Source of the DNA: CAISDA01 sp050258555
GTDB taxonomy: Bacteria; Bacteroidota; Ignavibacteria; UBA10030; UBA8401
DNA length: 16,885 nt
NCBI GenBank assembly: GCA_050258555.1
Contig: JBLMZA010000091.1
Coordinates: forward strand, 1-16,885
Reading direction: 5' to 3'
Shown here: positions 1-7,205 of the stretch, in pieces
Position numbering within the stretch: position 1 is the stretch's first letter
Layout of the letters: each line of letters starts with the position of its first letter
Notes under the pieces: generated by a model
Told to the model about the DNA's origin: nothing
Databases searched by the model: none
The model's input: only the letters and a program-made list of their open reading frames with translations
Translations under genes and position numbers: made by a program

Positions 1-9
1 TGCGTGCAT
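1..9 (-). CDS. Possible start of the next gene after kdpC (cut by window edge)
   Basis: Downstream of the kdpC stop, the minus strand shows AGGAG (16-12) followed by ATG (9-7), then codons for His and Ala before the window ends. The spacing from AGGAG to ATG is only two bases, which is short, so this start is uncertain. In many kdp operons the next gene is kdpD, the sensor kinase, but nothing here identifies the product. Confidence 0.25.
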
Positions 10-27
10 CGCTCCTGTACACGCGAG

Positions 28-609
28 TCACTGTTGGCTCATCGTATCGAGTGCCAGATTCAAAAGCAGCACATTCACGCGCGGCCGTCCGAGAACGCCA
101 AGCTCGGGTGCCCGTGTGTACTGCTGCACCAGCCCCGCAAGCGCCGCCTCCTGATCCGGACTGAAATGGCGCACGCGCGCCACGCGTCCCACCTGCAGCA
201 GTGCCGCCTCGGGACTGATCTCCGGATCGAGGCCGCTGCCCGACGCCGAGAGCATGTCGGGCGGGACAAGTGCGGTCGACGGGAGAGAATTCTCTGCGGC
301 GAATCGTGCGCGCAGCGCCTCGGTCGTATCGTGCAGCGCCCGGCTGGTCGCTCCGAAATTCGTCGCGCCGGACGACATGGGGTCGTATCCGCCGGCCGAC
401 CTCCGTGAATGGAAATATTTCGACGATGTGAATTGTTGTCCGATCAGCACTGCGCCGACCGGCGCGCCGTCCTTCCATACGAGCCCGCCTTGCGAGCGTT
501 CGGGGAAGGCAATCCAGGCGAATCCGGTCATGAGCAGAGGATAGGCGATGCCGGTGATGACCGTAAGCATGGTAAGAAGACGAATCGATATCAGTATAGC
601 CGATCTCAT
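28..609 (-). CDS. kdpC: Potassium-transporting ATPase subunit C (KdpC)
   Basis: KdpC is the small accessory subunit of the KdpFABC K+ pump. It is anchored by one N-terminal membrane helix and is thought to help KdpB bind ATP. The 193-residue length fits the family. Residues 8-33 form the membrane segment. The conserved block around YFHSRRSAGGYDPMSSGATN (about residues 65-84) is the family signature. The start is firm: its ATG overlaps the kdpB stop as ATGA (609-606), and GAGG lies a few bases upstream inside kdpB. It is the last kdp structural gene of the operon, and translation is probably coupled to kdpB. Nothing looks broken. Confidence 0.96.
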   Translation of the reverse strand: MRSAILISIRLLTMLTVITGIAYPLLMTGFAWIAFPERSQGGLVWKDGAPVGAVLIGQQFTSSKYFHSRRSAGGYDPMSSGATNFGATSRALHDTTEALRARFAAENSLPSTALVPPDMLSASGSGLDPEISPEAALLQVGRVARVRHFSPDQEAALAGLVQQYTRAPELGVLGRPRVNVLLLNLALDTMSQQ

Positions 610-2705
610 AATGACCTCAGCGCGATAAGAAGCAGATCGATAAGCTTGATGCCGATGAAGGGCACGATAACACCGCCGGCGCCGTAGATGAGCAGATTCC
701 TGCCGAGCACGCGGTTGGCGCCGTGGGGCTGGTACTTCACGCCGCGCAGGGCAAGGGGAATGAGCGCGATGATGATGAGCGCGTTGAAGATGAGCGCGCT
801 GATGATCGCCGACTCGGGGGAATGAAGGCGCATGATGTTCAGGGCGGCGAGCGGTCCCGCTGACGAATGCGAGGAGTAGAGCGAACCCGCCATCGCGGGA
901 ATAATCGCGAAATATTTCGCGACGTCGTTGGCGATGCTGAATGTGGTGAGCGAGCCGCGCGTCATGAGGAGCTTCTTGCCCGTCTCGACCACTTCGATCA
1001 GTTTCGTGGGATTGCTGTCGAGGTCCACCATGTTGCCGGCTTCGCGTGCGGCCTGCGTGCCGCTGTTCATGGCGATGCCGACATCGGCCTGGGCCAACGC
1101 CGGTGCGTCGTTCGTGCCGTCGCCGATCATACCGACGAGCCGCCCGTCCGCCTGCTCGTCGCGTATGCGCCTGAGCTTGTCCTCGGGCTTCGCCTCGGCG
1201 ATGAAATCGTCGACGCCCGCTTCCGCCGCGATCGCGGCGGCGGTGAGCGGATTATCGCCCGTGATCATGATCGTGCGTATGCCCATCGAGCGGAGCTGCG
1301 CGAAGCGCTCGCGTATCCCGCCCTTGACCACATCTTTCAATTCGATGACGCCGAGCACGCACTCGTTCTCGCAGACGACAAGCGGCGTCGACCCGCGCCG
1401 CGCCACTTCCTCGACTGTCATCACGACCTCCTTCGGCAGCGCCATGCCGAAATGCGCGAGATGTTTCCGGATTGCATCGGACGAGCCTTTGCGTATGCTG
1501 CGCTGCATCGTGCCATCATGCCCGGGGATGTCGACGCCGCTCATGCTCGTCTCGGCCGAGAAGGGGACGAACTGCCCGGCGATCTCGGAGACTTCGCGGC
1601 CGCGCAGCTGATATTGCTCTTTTGCCAGCACGACGATCGAGCGTCCCTCGGGCGTTTCGTCGGCGAGCGAGGAGAACTGCGCCGCATCGGCAAGCCGGCC
1701 GGCATCGATGCCCGGCGCGGGAATGAACGCCGATGCCATGCGGTTGCCGAGCGTGATCGTGCCCGTCTTGTCGAGCAGCAGTACATCGACGTCGCCCGCT
1801 GCCTCGGCCGCGCGCCCGCTCGTGGCGATCACATTCTGCCGGATGAGCCGGTCCATGCCGCTGATGCCGATCGCGCTCAACAGTCCGCCGATCGTGGTCG
1901 GGATAAGGCAGACCAGGAGCGCGACGAGCACGGGCAGTGTCGTGAAGGCTTCGCCTGTCTGATGCGACGCCTTCATCGCATAGTCCATGAAGGCTGGCAG
2001 CGAGCCCACCGCGAAGAGAAAAATGATCGAGAAGGCCGAGAGCAGGATCGTAAGCGCGATCTCATTGGGCGTCTTCTGGCGCTTGGAGCTTTCAACAAGG
2101 TTGATGATCTGGTCGAGGAACGAATTGCCGGGATCGTTCGCCACGCGCACGACGATGCGATCGCTCAGCACCCTCGTTCCGCCGGTGACCGCGCTCCGGT
2201 TGTCGCCGCTTTCACGGATGACGGGAGCCGACTCGCCGGTGATCGCCGACTCGTCGACGCTCGCGATGCCTTCGATGACAATGCCGTCGGCCGCGATGAC
2301 GTCCCCCGTCTCGCAGACGAACAGATCGCCCTTCCGGAGCCCGGTGGCGTGGATCCGCTCTTCGCGGCCGCCCGTGAGTTTGCGCGCGATGAGTGTGGAG
2401 CGGTTACGCCTGAGCGATTCGGCCTGCGCCTTGCCCCGGCCTTCGGCGATCGCCTCGGCGAAGTTCGCAAAAAGCACGGTGAACCACAGCCAGAGCGCTA
2501 CCTGTATGTTGAATCCCGATATGGCGCCTCCGAACGCGTCGGCGATGATGATCGCAGTCGTGAGCGCTGCGCCAACGGCCACGATGAACATCACGGGATT
2601 CCGAATGAGCAGCTTCGGATTGAATTTCTTCAACGAGTCGATGACCGCTCCGGTCACGATCTCTTTCGTCAAAAACGAGAGCGACGTGGTTTTCATGGTC
2701 GTCAT
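606..2705 (-). CDS. kdpB: Potassium-transporting P-type ATPase subunit B (KdpB)
   Basis: KdpB is the catalytic P-type ATPase subunit of the KdpFABC K+ uptake complex in the inner membrane. The 699-residue protein has the expected order: two membrane helices (about 35-85), an actuator domain with TGES at 156-159 (this Ser is the inhibitory phosphorylation site in E. coli KdpB), the CLIPTTIGGLL helix (266-276), the phosphorylation motif DKTGT with Asp312, a nucleotide-binding domain, GDGTNDAPAL, and C-terminal helices. I chose the ATG at 2705 because it overlaps the kdpA stop (ATGA, 2705-2702) with AAGGGA upstream; ATG 2696 is an in-frame alternative. The same reading frame runs open upstream into kdpA to 4091, but that extension is not coding. 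Confidence 0.97.
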   Translation of the reverse strand: MTTMKTTSLSFLTKEIVTGAVIDSLKKFNPKLLIRNPVMFIVAVGAALTTAIIIADAFGGAISGFNIQVALWLWFTVLFANFAEAIAEGRGKAQAESLRRNRSTLIARKLTGGREERIHATGLRKGDLFVCETGDVIAADGIVIEGIASVDESAITGESAPVIRESGDNRSAVTGGTRVLSDRIVVRVANDPGNSFLDQIINLVESSKRQKTPNEIALTILLSAFSIIFLFAVGSLPAFMDYAMKASHQTGEAFTTLPVLVALLVCLIPTTIGGLLSAIGISGMDRLIRQNVIATSGRAAEAAGDVDVLLLDKTGTITLGNRMASAFIPAPGIDAGRLADAAQFSSLADETPEGRSIVVLAKEQYQLRGREVSEIAGQFVPFSAETSMSGVDIPGHDGTMQRSIRKGSSDAIRKHLAHFGMALPKEVVMTVEEVARRGSTPLVVCENECVLGVIELKDVVKGGIRERFAQLRSMGIRTIMITGDNPLTAAAIAAEAGVDDFIAEAKPEDKLRRIRDEQADGRLVGMIGDGTNDAPALAQADVGIAMNSGTQAAREAGNMVDLDSNPTKLIEVVETGKKLLMTRGSLTTFSIANDVAKYFAIIPAMAGSLYSSHSSAGPLAALNIMRLHSPESAIISALIFNALIIIALIPLALRGVKYQPHGANRVLGRNLLIYGAGGVIVPFIGIKLIDLLLIALRSL

Positions 2706-4399
2706 GAGAAAATTTGTCCCTTCAGCATGAGCAGATGCTCGATGATGGGACCGAACACCTGAGCGGGAAAGAATGTCAGCGCGCCGATGATGATGATCGT
2801 GCCGAGCAGCAGCACGGCAAACAGCGCAGTGTCCGTCGGAAATGTACCCGATGAGGCCGGCGTGATCTTCTTTTTCGACAGGCTGCCGGCTACAGCGAGC
2901 ATCGGCACAAGAAAGCCGAACCGGCCGATGAGCATGCAGATGCCGAGCGTGACGTTGTAGAAGGGCGTGTTCGCGTTCAGTCCCGCGAGCGCGCTGCCGT
3001 TGTTGTTCGAGGCCGAGGTGAAGGCATACAGGATCTCTGAGAAGCCATGCGGGCCCGCATTGGCGAGACTCGAGAGCCCCGCATCGAGGACCGAGGCGGC
3101 AGCTGTCATGGTCAGCACCGCGCCATTGACGAGGATCATGGCAAGAATGGCCATCTTCACTTCGAACGCCTCGATCTTCTTGCCGAGATATTCGGGCGTC
3201 CGTCCCACCATCAATCCAGCAATGAAGACCGTCAGGATGATGAACGCGATCATGCCGTAGAGGCCGGAGCCCGCGCCGCCGAAGATGATCTCGCCCAATT
3301 GCATGTTGAGCATTGCGACCATGCCGGTAAGCGGGGAGAGACTGTCGTGCGCGCCGTTGATCGATCCGTTGGAGGCATCGGTTGTGGCGACGGACCAGAG
3401 CACCGTATTGGCGACGCCGATGCGCGTCTCCTTCCCTTCCATGCTGCCCGCGATCTGCGTGACGGGATTTGCCGAGTACTCGGACCACAGCGACAATCCC
3501 AGACCCGCCGTGAACAGGAACATCATGACGGCCCAGACGACCCAGGCATGCCGTTTTGCATTCACCATGATGCCGTATGTGTACACGAGCGCCGAGGCGA
3601 TGAGAAGGATCGCGAGCGACGAAAGAAAATTTGTGAGCGGTGTCGGGTTCTCGAACGGGTGCGCGCTGTTTGCGTTGTAATACCCTCCGCCATTCGTTCC
3701 GAGTTGCTTGATCGCAATCTGCGATGCGACGGTTCCAAGGGGAATGGTCTGCGTCGCGCCATCGAGCGTCGTTACGCTCTGCCGTACAGTGAGCGTCTGC
3801 ACCGAACCCTCGGAGATGAGGATGCCGGCCAGGATGATGGACAGCGGGAGGAGAATATAGAGCGTCGAACGCACAAGGTCGGTCCAGAAGTTGCCGATCG
3901 TGCCGGCGGTCTTGCGCGCGATGCCCCGGCCAAGCGCCGCAAGGACAGCGATGCCTGTCGCCGCGCTCAGAAAATTCTGCACGGTCATGCCGAGCATCTG
4001 CACGATGTTGCTCAATGTCGATTCGCCCCCGTACGACTGCCAGTTCGTGTTCGTCATGAAACTGACCGCCGTATTGAAGGCGAGATGCCATGAGAGGCCG
4101 GGCATCCTCTCCCAGTTCAGCGGTATGTAAGACTGAAAGACAAGGAGCAGGAAGAGAACAAGGAATCCGGCCGCGTTGAAGATCACGACAGACAATGTGT
4201 ACTCTTTCCAGTCCATCTCCTTCGAGGGATCGATCCCCGAGCGGGAATAAAGAGCCGTTTCCATATTCCCGAGCACAGGGCTCAGGAATGTTCCGCCGCC
4301 TTCGAGCACGCCCGCCATGAAGCGCCCCAAGGGAGGCGTCAGTGCCGCGAGCACGATGCCGAAGAGCAGCAAGCCGATCAACTCCGTGAGCGTGATCAT
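2702..4399 (-). CDS. kdpA: Potassium-transporting ATPase subunit A (KdpA), K+ channel-like subunit
   Basis: KdpA binds and conducts K+ through a channel-like pore and passes it to KdpB. The 565 residues match the usual length of about 560. Four pore regions resemble K+ channel filters: around residues 114-125 (TNTNWQSYGG), 232-243 (QLGTNGGGYYNA), 339-352, and 461-474 (TSASNNNGSALAGL). About ten hydrophobic segments are visible, the first at residues 3-20. The ATG at 4399 is one base after the kdpF stop, and GGAG within the kdpF 3' end serves as ribosome-binding site. Gene order kdpF-A-B-C is canonical. Known kdp operons are induced at low K+ by KdpD/KdpE, which are not in this window. Confidence 0.97.
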   Translation of the reverse strand: MITLTELIGLLLFGIVLAALTPPLGRFMAGVLEGGGTFLSPVLGNMETALYSRSGIDPSKEMDWKEYTLSVVIFNAAGFLVLFLLLVFQSYIPLNWERMPGLSWHLAFNTAVSFMTNTNWQSYGGESTLSNIVQMLGMTVQNFLSAATGIAVLAALGRGIARKTAGTIGNFWTDLVRSTLYILLPLSIILAGILISEGSVQTLTVRQSVTTLDGATQTIPLGTVASQIAIKQLGTNGGGYYNANSAHPFENPTPLTNFLSSLAILLIASALVYTYGIMVNAKRHAWVVWAVMMFLFTAGLGLSLWSEYSANPVTQIAGSMEGKETRIGVANTVLWSVATTDASNGSINGAHDSLSPLTGMVAMLNMQLGEIIFGGAGSGLYGMIAFIILTVFIAGLMVGRTPEYLGKKIEAFEVKMAILAMILVNGAVLTMTAAASVLDAGLSSLANAGPHGFSEILYAFTSASNNNGSALAGLNANTPFYNVTLGICMLIGRFGFLVPMLAVAGSLSKKKITPASSGTFPTDTALFAVLLLGTIIIIGALTFFPAQVFGPIIEHLLMLKGQIFS

Positions 4400-4400
4400 G

Positions 4401-4490
4401 TTAGAACTTCTCCGGTCTGATCAGTGTATAAACAAGATATGCTAAGAGCGCAATTGCGATGAAAATTCCGATGATCATATGCGAATCCAT
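4401..4490 (-). CDS. kdpF: KdpF small membrane peptide of the potassium pump
   Basis: This 29-residue ORF sits directly ahead of kdpA. It encodes one hydrophobic helix (IIGIFIAIALLAYLVYTLI, residues 6-24) ending in R-P-E-K-F. KdpF peptides are about 29 residues with exactly this plan: a short N-terminus, one helix with a LAYLVY-like core, and a charged tail ending in Phe. KdpF stabilises the KdpABC complex in detergent. The stop TAA is one base from the kdpA ATG. An in-frame ATG at 4478 (Met5) is an alternative start. No clear Shine-Dalgarno precedes either start. It is easily missed by gene callers because of its size. Confidence 0.88.
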   Translation of the reverse strand: MDSHMIIGIFIAIALLAYLVYTLIRPEKF

Positions 4491-4536
4491 TGATTGATGT
4501 ACAAAGGTACCGGGGCAGACCCTCAATATCAATCAA
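4490..4536. repeat. 9-bp inverted repeat at the kdpF start
   Basis: TTGATTGAT (4490-4498) and ATCAATCAA (4528-4536) are perfect inverted copies separated by 29 bases. One arm abuts the kdpF start codon and the other lies beside the candidate -10 box of the kdp promoter. It may bind a regulator, or it may be chance in a locally AT-rich region. Confidence 0.45.
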
Positions 4537-4552
4537 GCGTATATAAAATCAA
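4523..4552 (-). promoter_or_regulatory. Candidate kdpFABC promoter
   Basis: On the minus strand TTGATT (4552-4547) is followed after 18 bases by TATTGA (4528-4523). Both boxes are imperfect sigma-70-like hexamers. The position, about 33 bases from the kdpF ATG, is suitable, but the match is weak. Confidence 0.3.
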
Positions 4553-4594
4553 GGATGGGATTCATAAAAATATTATTAAAAATAGCGGTTCCCC

Positions 4595-4623
4595 TTGCAT
4601 CAGAGCGGGCATTTTCCTATGTT
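4595..4623 (+). promoter_or_regulatory. Promoter of the arsR-type regulator / metal ATPase operon
   Basis: TTGCAT (4595-4600) and TATGTT (4618-4623) are separated by exactly 17 bases, a good sigma-70 arrangement. Transcription would start near 4630, inside the first of two operator-like sites, as expected for a repressor that blocks its own promoter. Confidence 0.6.
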
Positions 4624-4626
4624 TTA

Positions 4627-4656
4627 TGAACAGTTGATCATCTGAACATCTATTCA
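4627..4656. promoter_or_regulatory. Tandem ArsR/SmtB-type operator sites
   Basis: Two 14-base imperfect palindromes start 16 bases apart: TGAACAGTTGATCA (4627-4640) and TGAACATCTATTCA (4643-4656). SmtB/CzrA/ZiaR operators are built on TGAA-N6-TTCA-like palindromes, often beginning TGAACA. They lie just downstream of the promoter -10 box and immediately before the ATG of a SmtB-like regulator, so autorepression relieved by metal is the natural reading. Confidence 0.7.
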
Positions 4657-4657
4657 T

Positions 4658-5017
4658 ATGTTACGGCGCACCACCATGACAGCAGACAGAAGCCGCGCGG
4701 CGGCGAAGAAGAAGACAAACGGACCGGTTGTCGATGCGCGCACGATCGCCGGCGTGAGCGAACTCTTCAAGATCCTCGGCGATCCGACGCGCATGCACAT
4801 CCTTGCCGCACTGGCCGAAAAAAAGCTCTGTGTGCAGGCGATCGCCGACGAGGTCGGCGTCACGCAATCGGCCGTGTCGCACCAGCTGCGCACGCTCAAG
4901 ACGATGCGCCTGGTGGCGCCCAAGCGCTCGGGCAAGCAGATCGTCTACTCGCTCGCGGACAAGCATGTGGATACGATGCTGCAGATGGCGATCAGGCATT
5001 TTGCCGAGCGGAACTGA
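4658..5017 (+). CDS. ArsR/SmtB-family metal-sensing repressor, alpha-5 zinc-type
   Basis: This 119-residue winged-helix repressor likely controls its own operon and the metal exporter next to it. Residues 30-100 hold the ArsR fold, with FKILGDPTRMHILAAL (37-52) and the recognition helix around VTQSAVSHQLRTLK (68-81). The C-terminal helix has Asp101, His103, His114 and Glu117, spaced D-x-H-x10-H-x2-E, which is the alpha-5 zinc site of SmtB/CzrA sensors. The alpha-3 region has only one cysteine (Cys58) and no CxC, so an ArsR/CadC-type thiolate site is not expected. This supports Zn(II), possibly Co(II), sensing. The start is uncertain: ATG 4658 follows the operator directly with no Shine-Dalgarno, and ATG 4676 (Met7) also lacks one. 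The gap to the ATPase gene is 31 bases. Confidence 0.92.
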   Translation: MLRRTTMTADRSRAAAKKKTNGPVVDARTIAGVSELFKILGDPTRMHILAALAEKKLCVQAIADEVGVTQSAVSHQLRTLKTMRLVAPKRSGKQIVYSLADKHVDTMLQMAIRHFAERN

Positions 5018-5027
5018 AGCGCTCGGC
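5003..5027 (+). other. Intercistronic hairpin over the regulator stop codon
   Basis: GCCGAGCG (5003-5010) and CGCTCGGC (5020-5027) form a perfect 8-bp stem with a 9-base loop that holds the TGA of the regulator gene. An A-run, not a T-run, follows, so it is not an intrinsic terminator on the plus strand. It might adjust message stability or the ratio of regulator to exporter. Confidence 0.45.
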
Positions 5028-5048
5028 CGCATTCAGAAAAAAAAGGCT

Positions 5049-7205
5049 ATGAGTGTTCAGAAATCTGTCTATCTCGTCGAGGACATGTGCTGTGCGGATG
5101 AGCAGCGCGTCATCGAGAAGCGTCTCCGCGCGATGGAAGGGATCGAATCGTATTCGTTCAATCTTGTGGCGCGCAAGCTCTACATCACGCACACGCGCTC
5201 CGATGCCGAGATCCGGGAAGCGCTGAAAACCGCGGGCTTCGACTCCTGCCCGCTTCACACGGAAAAAACGGCTCCATTATCCGATCGCAGCGTCCACTAT
5301 GGAAAGCCCGCGGGCCTTATGGATTTCCTGCGCACGCACGGCGAGACGCTCGTGTCTCTGGTGCTTGCCGCGCTCGGCATCGCGCTCGATCACTCGGGCG
5401 CGGGCCAAACGGCTTCGCACGCGGTGCTTGCTCTGGCGATTCTTGCCGGAGGAAGAAAGACGGCGCGGCGCGCAGTGAGCGCGCTTCGCACGTTCACATT
5501 CGACATGAATGTGCTCATGAGCGCTGCCGTCGTCGGCGCGCTCATCCTGGGCAAGTGGGAGGAAGGCGCCGCCGTGATCGCGCTCTATGCGCTCTCCCAG
5601 CTTCTGGAAGAAGCCGCGATGCGCCGCACGCGCCGCGCCATTTCCACGCTCCTGGAAAGCGCACCGCGCACGGCTTCCGTGCTGAAGGAGGGAAACGAAA
5701 CGACCGTCGCGCTCGAAGAACTCCGGCCCGGGGACGTTGTCAAGATCCGTCCGGGCGAGAAAATCCCGGCCGACGGCACGGTCAGAAGCGGCCGCTCGAC
5801 GGTCGATCAGTCGGCCATCACCGGCGAATCACTGCCGGCGGAAAAAATTCCGGGCTCGATGGTCTACGCGGGCACGCTCAACGCGCGCGGCACGCTCGAA
5901 GTCACGGTCTCGCGCACGGGCCCCGATACGACGATGGCGCAGATCATTCATCTGGTCGAGAAGGCGCAGACCGAGCGCGCTCCCTCACAGCGCTTCATCG
6001 ACCGCTTCGCCTCCGTCTACAGTCCTTCGGTGATGGGGCTGGCCATCGCGATCGCGCTTCTTCCTCCGCTTCTCTTCGGCGCCTCCTTCACGCTCTGGTT
6101 CTACCGGGCGCTCGTGCTTCTCGTGATCGCCTGCCCGTGCGCGCTCGTGATTTCGACGCCCGTGACGATCATCAGCGGACTCACTTCGGCCGCGCGCCGA
6201 GGCATCTTGATCAAGGGCGGACGTGTGCTTGAAGAAGCCGGCCGTATCCGTGCCGTCGCCTTCGATAAGACAGGCACGCTCACCTACGGCACGCCGACGG
6301 TGACCGACATCGTGGCCGTCAACGGCTTAAACGAACAGGCGCTCGTGCATATTGCCGCGCTCGGCGAACAGCACTCGGAACACGTGCTGGCCGATGCCAT
6401 CGTGCGCAAGGCGTCGGAAATGGGGATCGCATTCGGAGAGGAAGAGGTCGCGTTCGAAGCAGTGCCGGGCAAGGGCATCGTCATGACGATCGACGGCACG
6501 CCGTATGCGGTCGGCAGCCGCGCCTTCCTGGAATCACAAGGAGTGGGCTTTTCGGAGATCTCTGCAAGGCTCGAAGACTTTGAAAGGGAGGGAAAGACCG
6601 TCATCGCGCTCGGCTCGGGCACGAAGCTTCTGGGCGCCATCGCCGTGGCCGATCTCGTCCGGCATGAAAGCCGCGAGGCGTTCCCTTCGCTGGCCTCTTC
6701 CGGCCTCATCGAGCATACGGTGCTTCTCTCCGGGGATAATCCGAAAGCGGCGGGCGCCGTGGCTTATGCGCTCGGCATCAGAGAAGCGATCGGCGAACTC
6801 CTGCCCCATGAGAAAGTCGAGGAAGTCAAACGGCTGCGCGAGCGCTATGGATCCGTCGCCATGGTGGGCGACGGCATCAATGACGCTCCGGCTCTGGCGG
6901 CCGCAACGGTCGGCATCGCCATGGGAGGCACGGCAAGCGATGCGGCGATGGAGACGGCCGATGTCGTCCTGATGCACAACGATCTGCGCTCGGTCGAGAC
7001 GCTCATCGGCATCAGCCGGCGGACAATGCGGATGCTGAAGCAGAACGTGGCCATCGCCCTCTGTGCCAAGGCGGTCTTTCTTGTCTTGGGACTTCTCGGC
7101 ATGGCGACGCTCTGGATGGCGGTCGTGGCCGACGACGGCGTCACGCTTCTGGTGGTGGCCAACAGCCTGCGCCTGCTTCGAATGCCGGCGCGCCCTCTGT
7201 CATGA
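5049..7205 (+). CDS. Heavy-metal P1B-2-type ATPase (Zn2+/Cd2+/Pb2+ exporter, ZntA/CadA-like)
   Basis: This 718-residue pump exports divalent soft metals across the inner membrane using ATP. In order it has an N-terminal HMA-like domain (5-70) with MCCADE (13-18) instead of the usual CxxC, membrane helices from about 98 to 190, TGES (258-261), CPC (362-364) in the transport helix, the phosphorylation site DKTGT with Asp406, the ATP-binding domain, GDGINDAPAL (608-617), and two final helices. CPC together with a Lys (674) and an Asp pair (695-696) in the last helices is the P1B-2 pattern. The nucleotide-site His-Pro motif is His445-Val446 here, which is odd. Start ATG 5049 has AAAAGG just upstream; a longer open frame from 4803 overlaps the regulator gene and is not used. 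Its stop interlocks with that of the convergent response regulator. Confidence 0.95.
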   Translation: MSVQKSVYLVEDMCCADEQRVIEKRLRAMEGIESYSFNLVARKLYITHTRSDAEIREALKTAGFDSCPLHTEKTAPLSDRSVHYGKPAGLMDFLRTHGETLVSLVLAALGIALDHSGAGQTASHAVLALAILAGGRKTARRAVSALRTFTFDMNVLMSAAVVGALILGKWEEGAAVIALYALSQLLEEAAMRRTRRAISTLLESAPRTASVLKEGNETTVALEELRPGDVVKIRPGEKIPADGTVRSGRSTVDQSAITGESLPAEKIPGSMVYAGTLNARGTLEVTVSRTGPDTTMAQIIHLVEKAQTERAPSQRFIDRFASVYSPSVMGLAIAIALLPPLLFGASFTLWFYRALVLLVIACPCALVISTPVTIISGLTSAARRGILIKGGRVLEEAGRIRAVAFDKTGTLTYGTPTVTDIVAVNGLNEQALVHIAALGEQHSEHVLADAIVRKASEMGIAFGEEEVAFEAVPGKGIVMTIDGTPYAVGSRAFLESQGVGFSEISARLEDFEREGKTVIALGSGTKLLGAIAVADLVRHESREAFPSLASSGLIEHTVLLSGDNPKAAGAVAYALGIREAIGELLPHEKVEEVKRLRERYGSVAMVGDGINDAPALAAATVGIAMGGTASDAAMETADVVLMHNDLRSVETLIGISRRTMRMLKQNVAIALCAKAVFLVLGLLGMATLWMAVVADDGVTLLVVANSLRLLRMPARPLS

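Noticed and set aside
867..2762. A 631-codon open frame antisense to kdpB
   Set aside because: Same in-register shadow effect of GC-rich codon use; the Arg/His/Asp-rich translation is typical of a non-coding frame.
2706..4091. Upstream in-frame extension of kdpB to a 1161-residue protein
   Set aside because: The extension overlaps kdpA in another frame and has no resemblance to any domain, while kdpB has a well-placed ATGA start at 2705.
4803..5048. Longer start for the metal ATPase
   Set aside because: It overlaps the ArsR-type gene in another frame and gives an Arg/Ser-rich tail unlike the family. The ATG at 5049 has a usable AAAAGG and begins just before the HMA-like domain.
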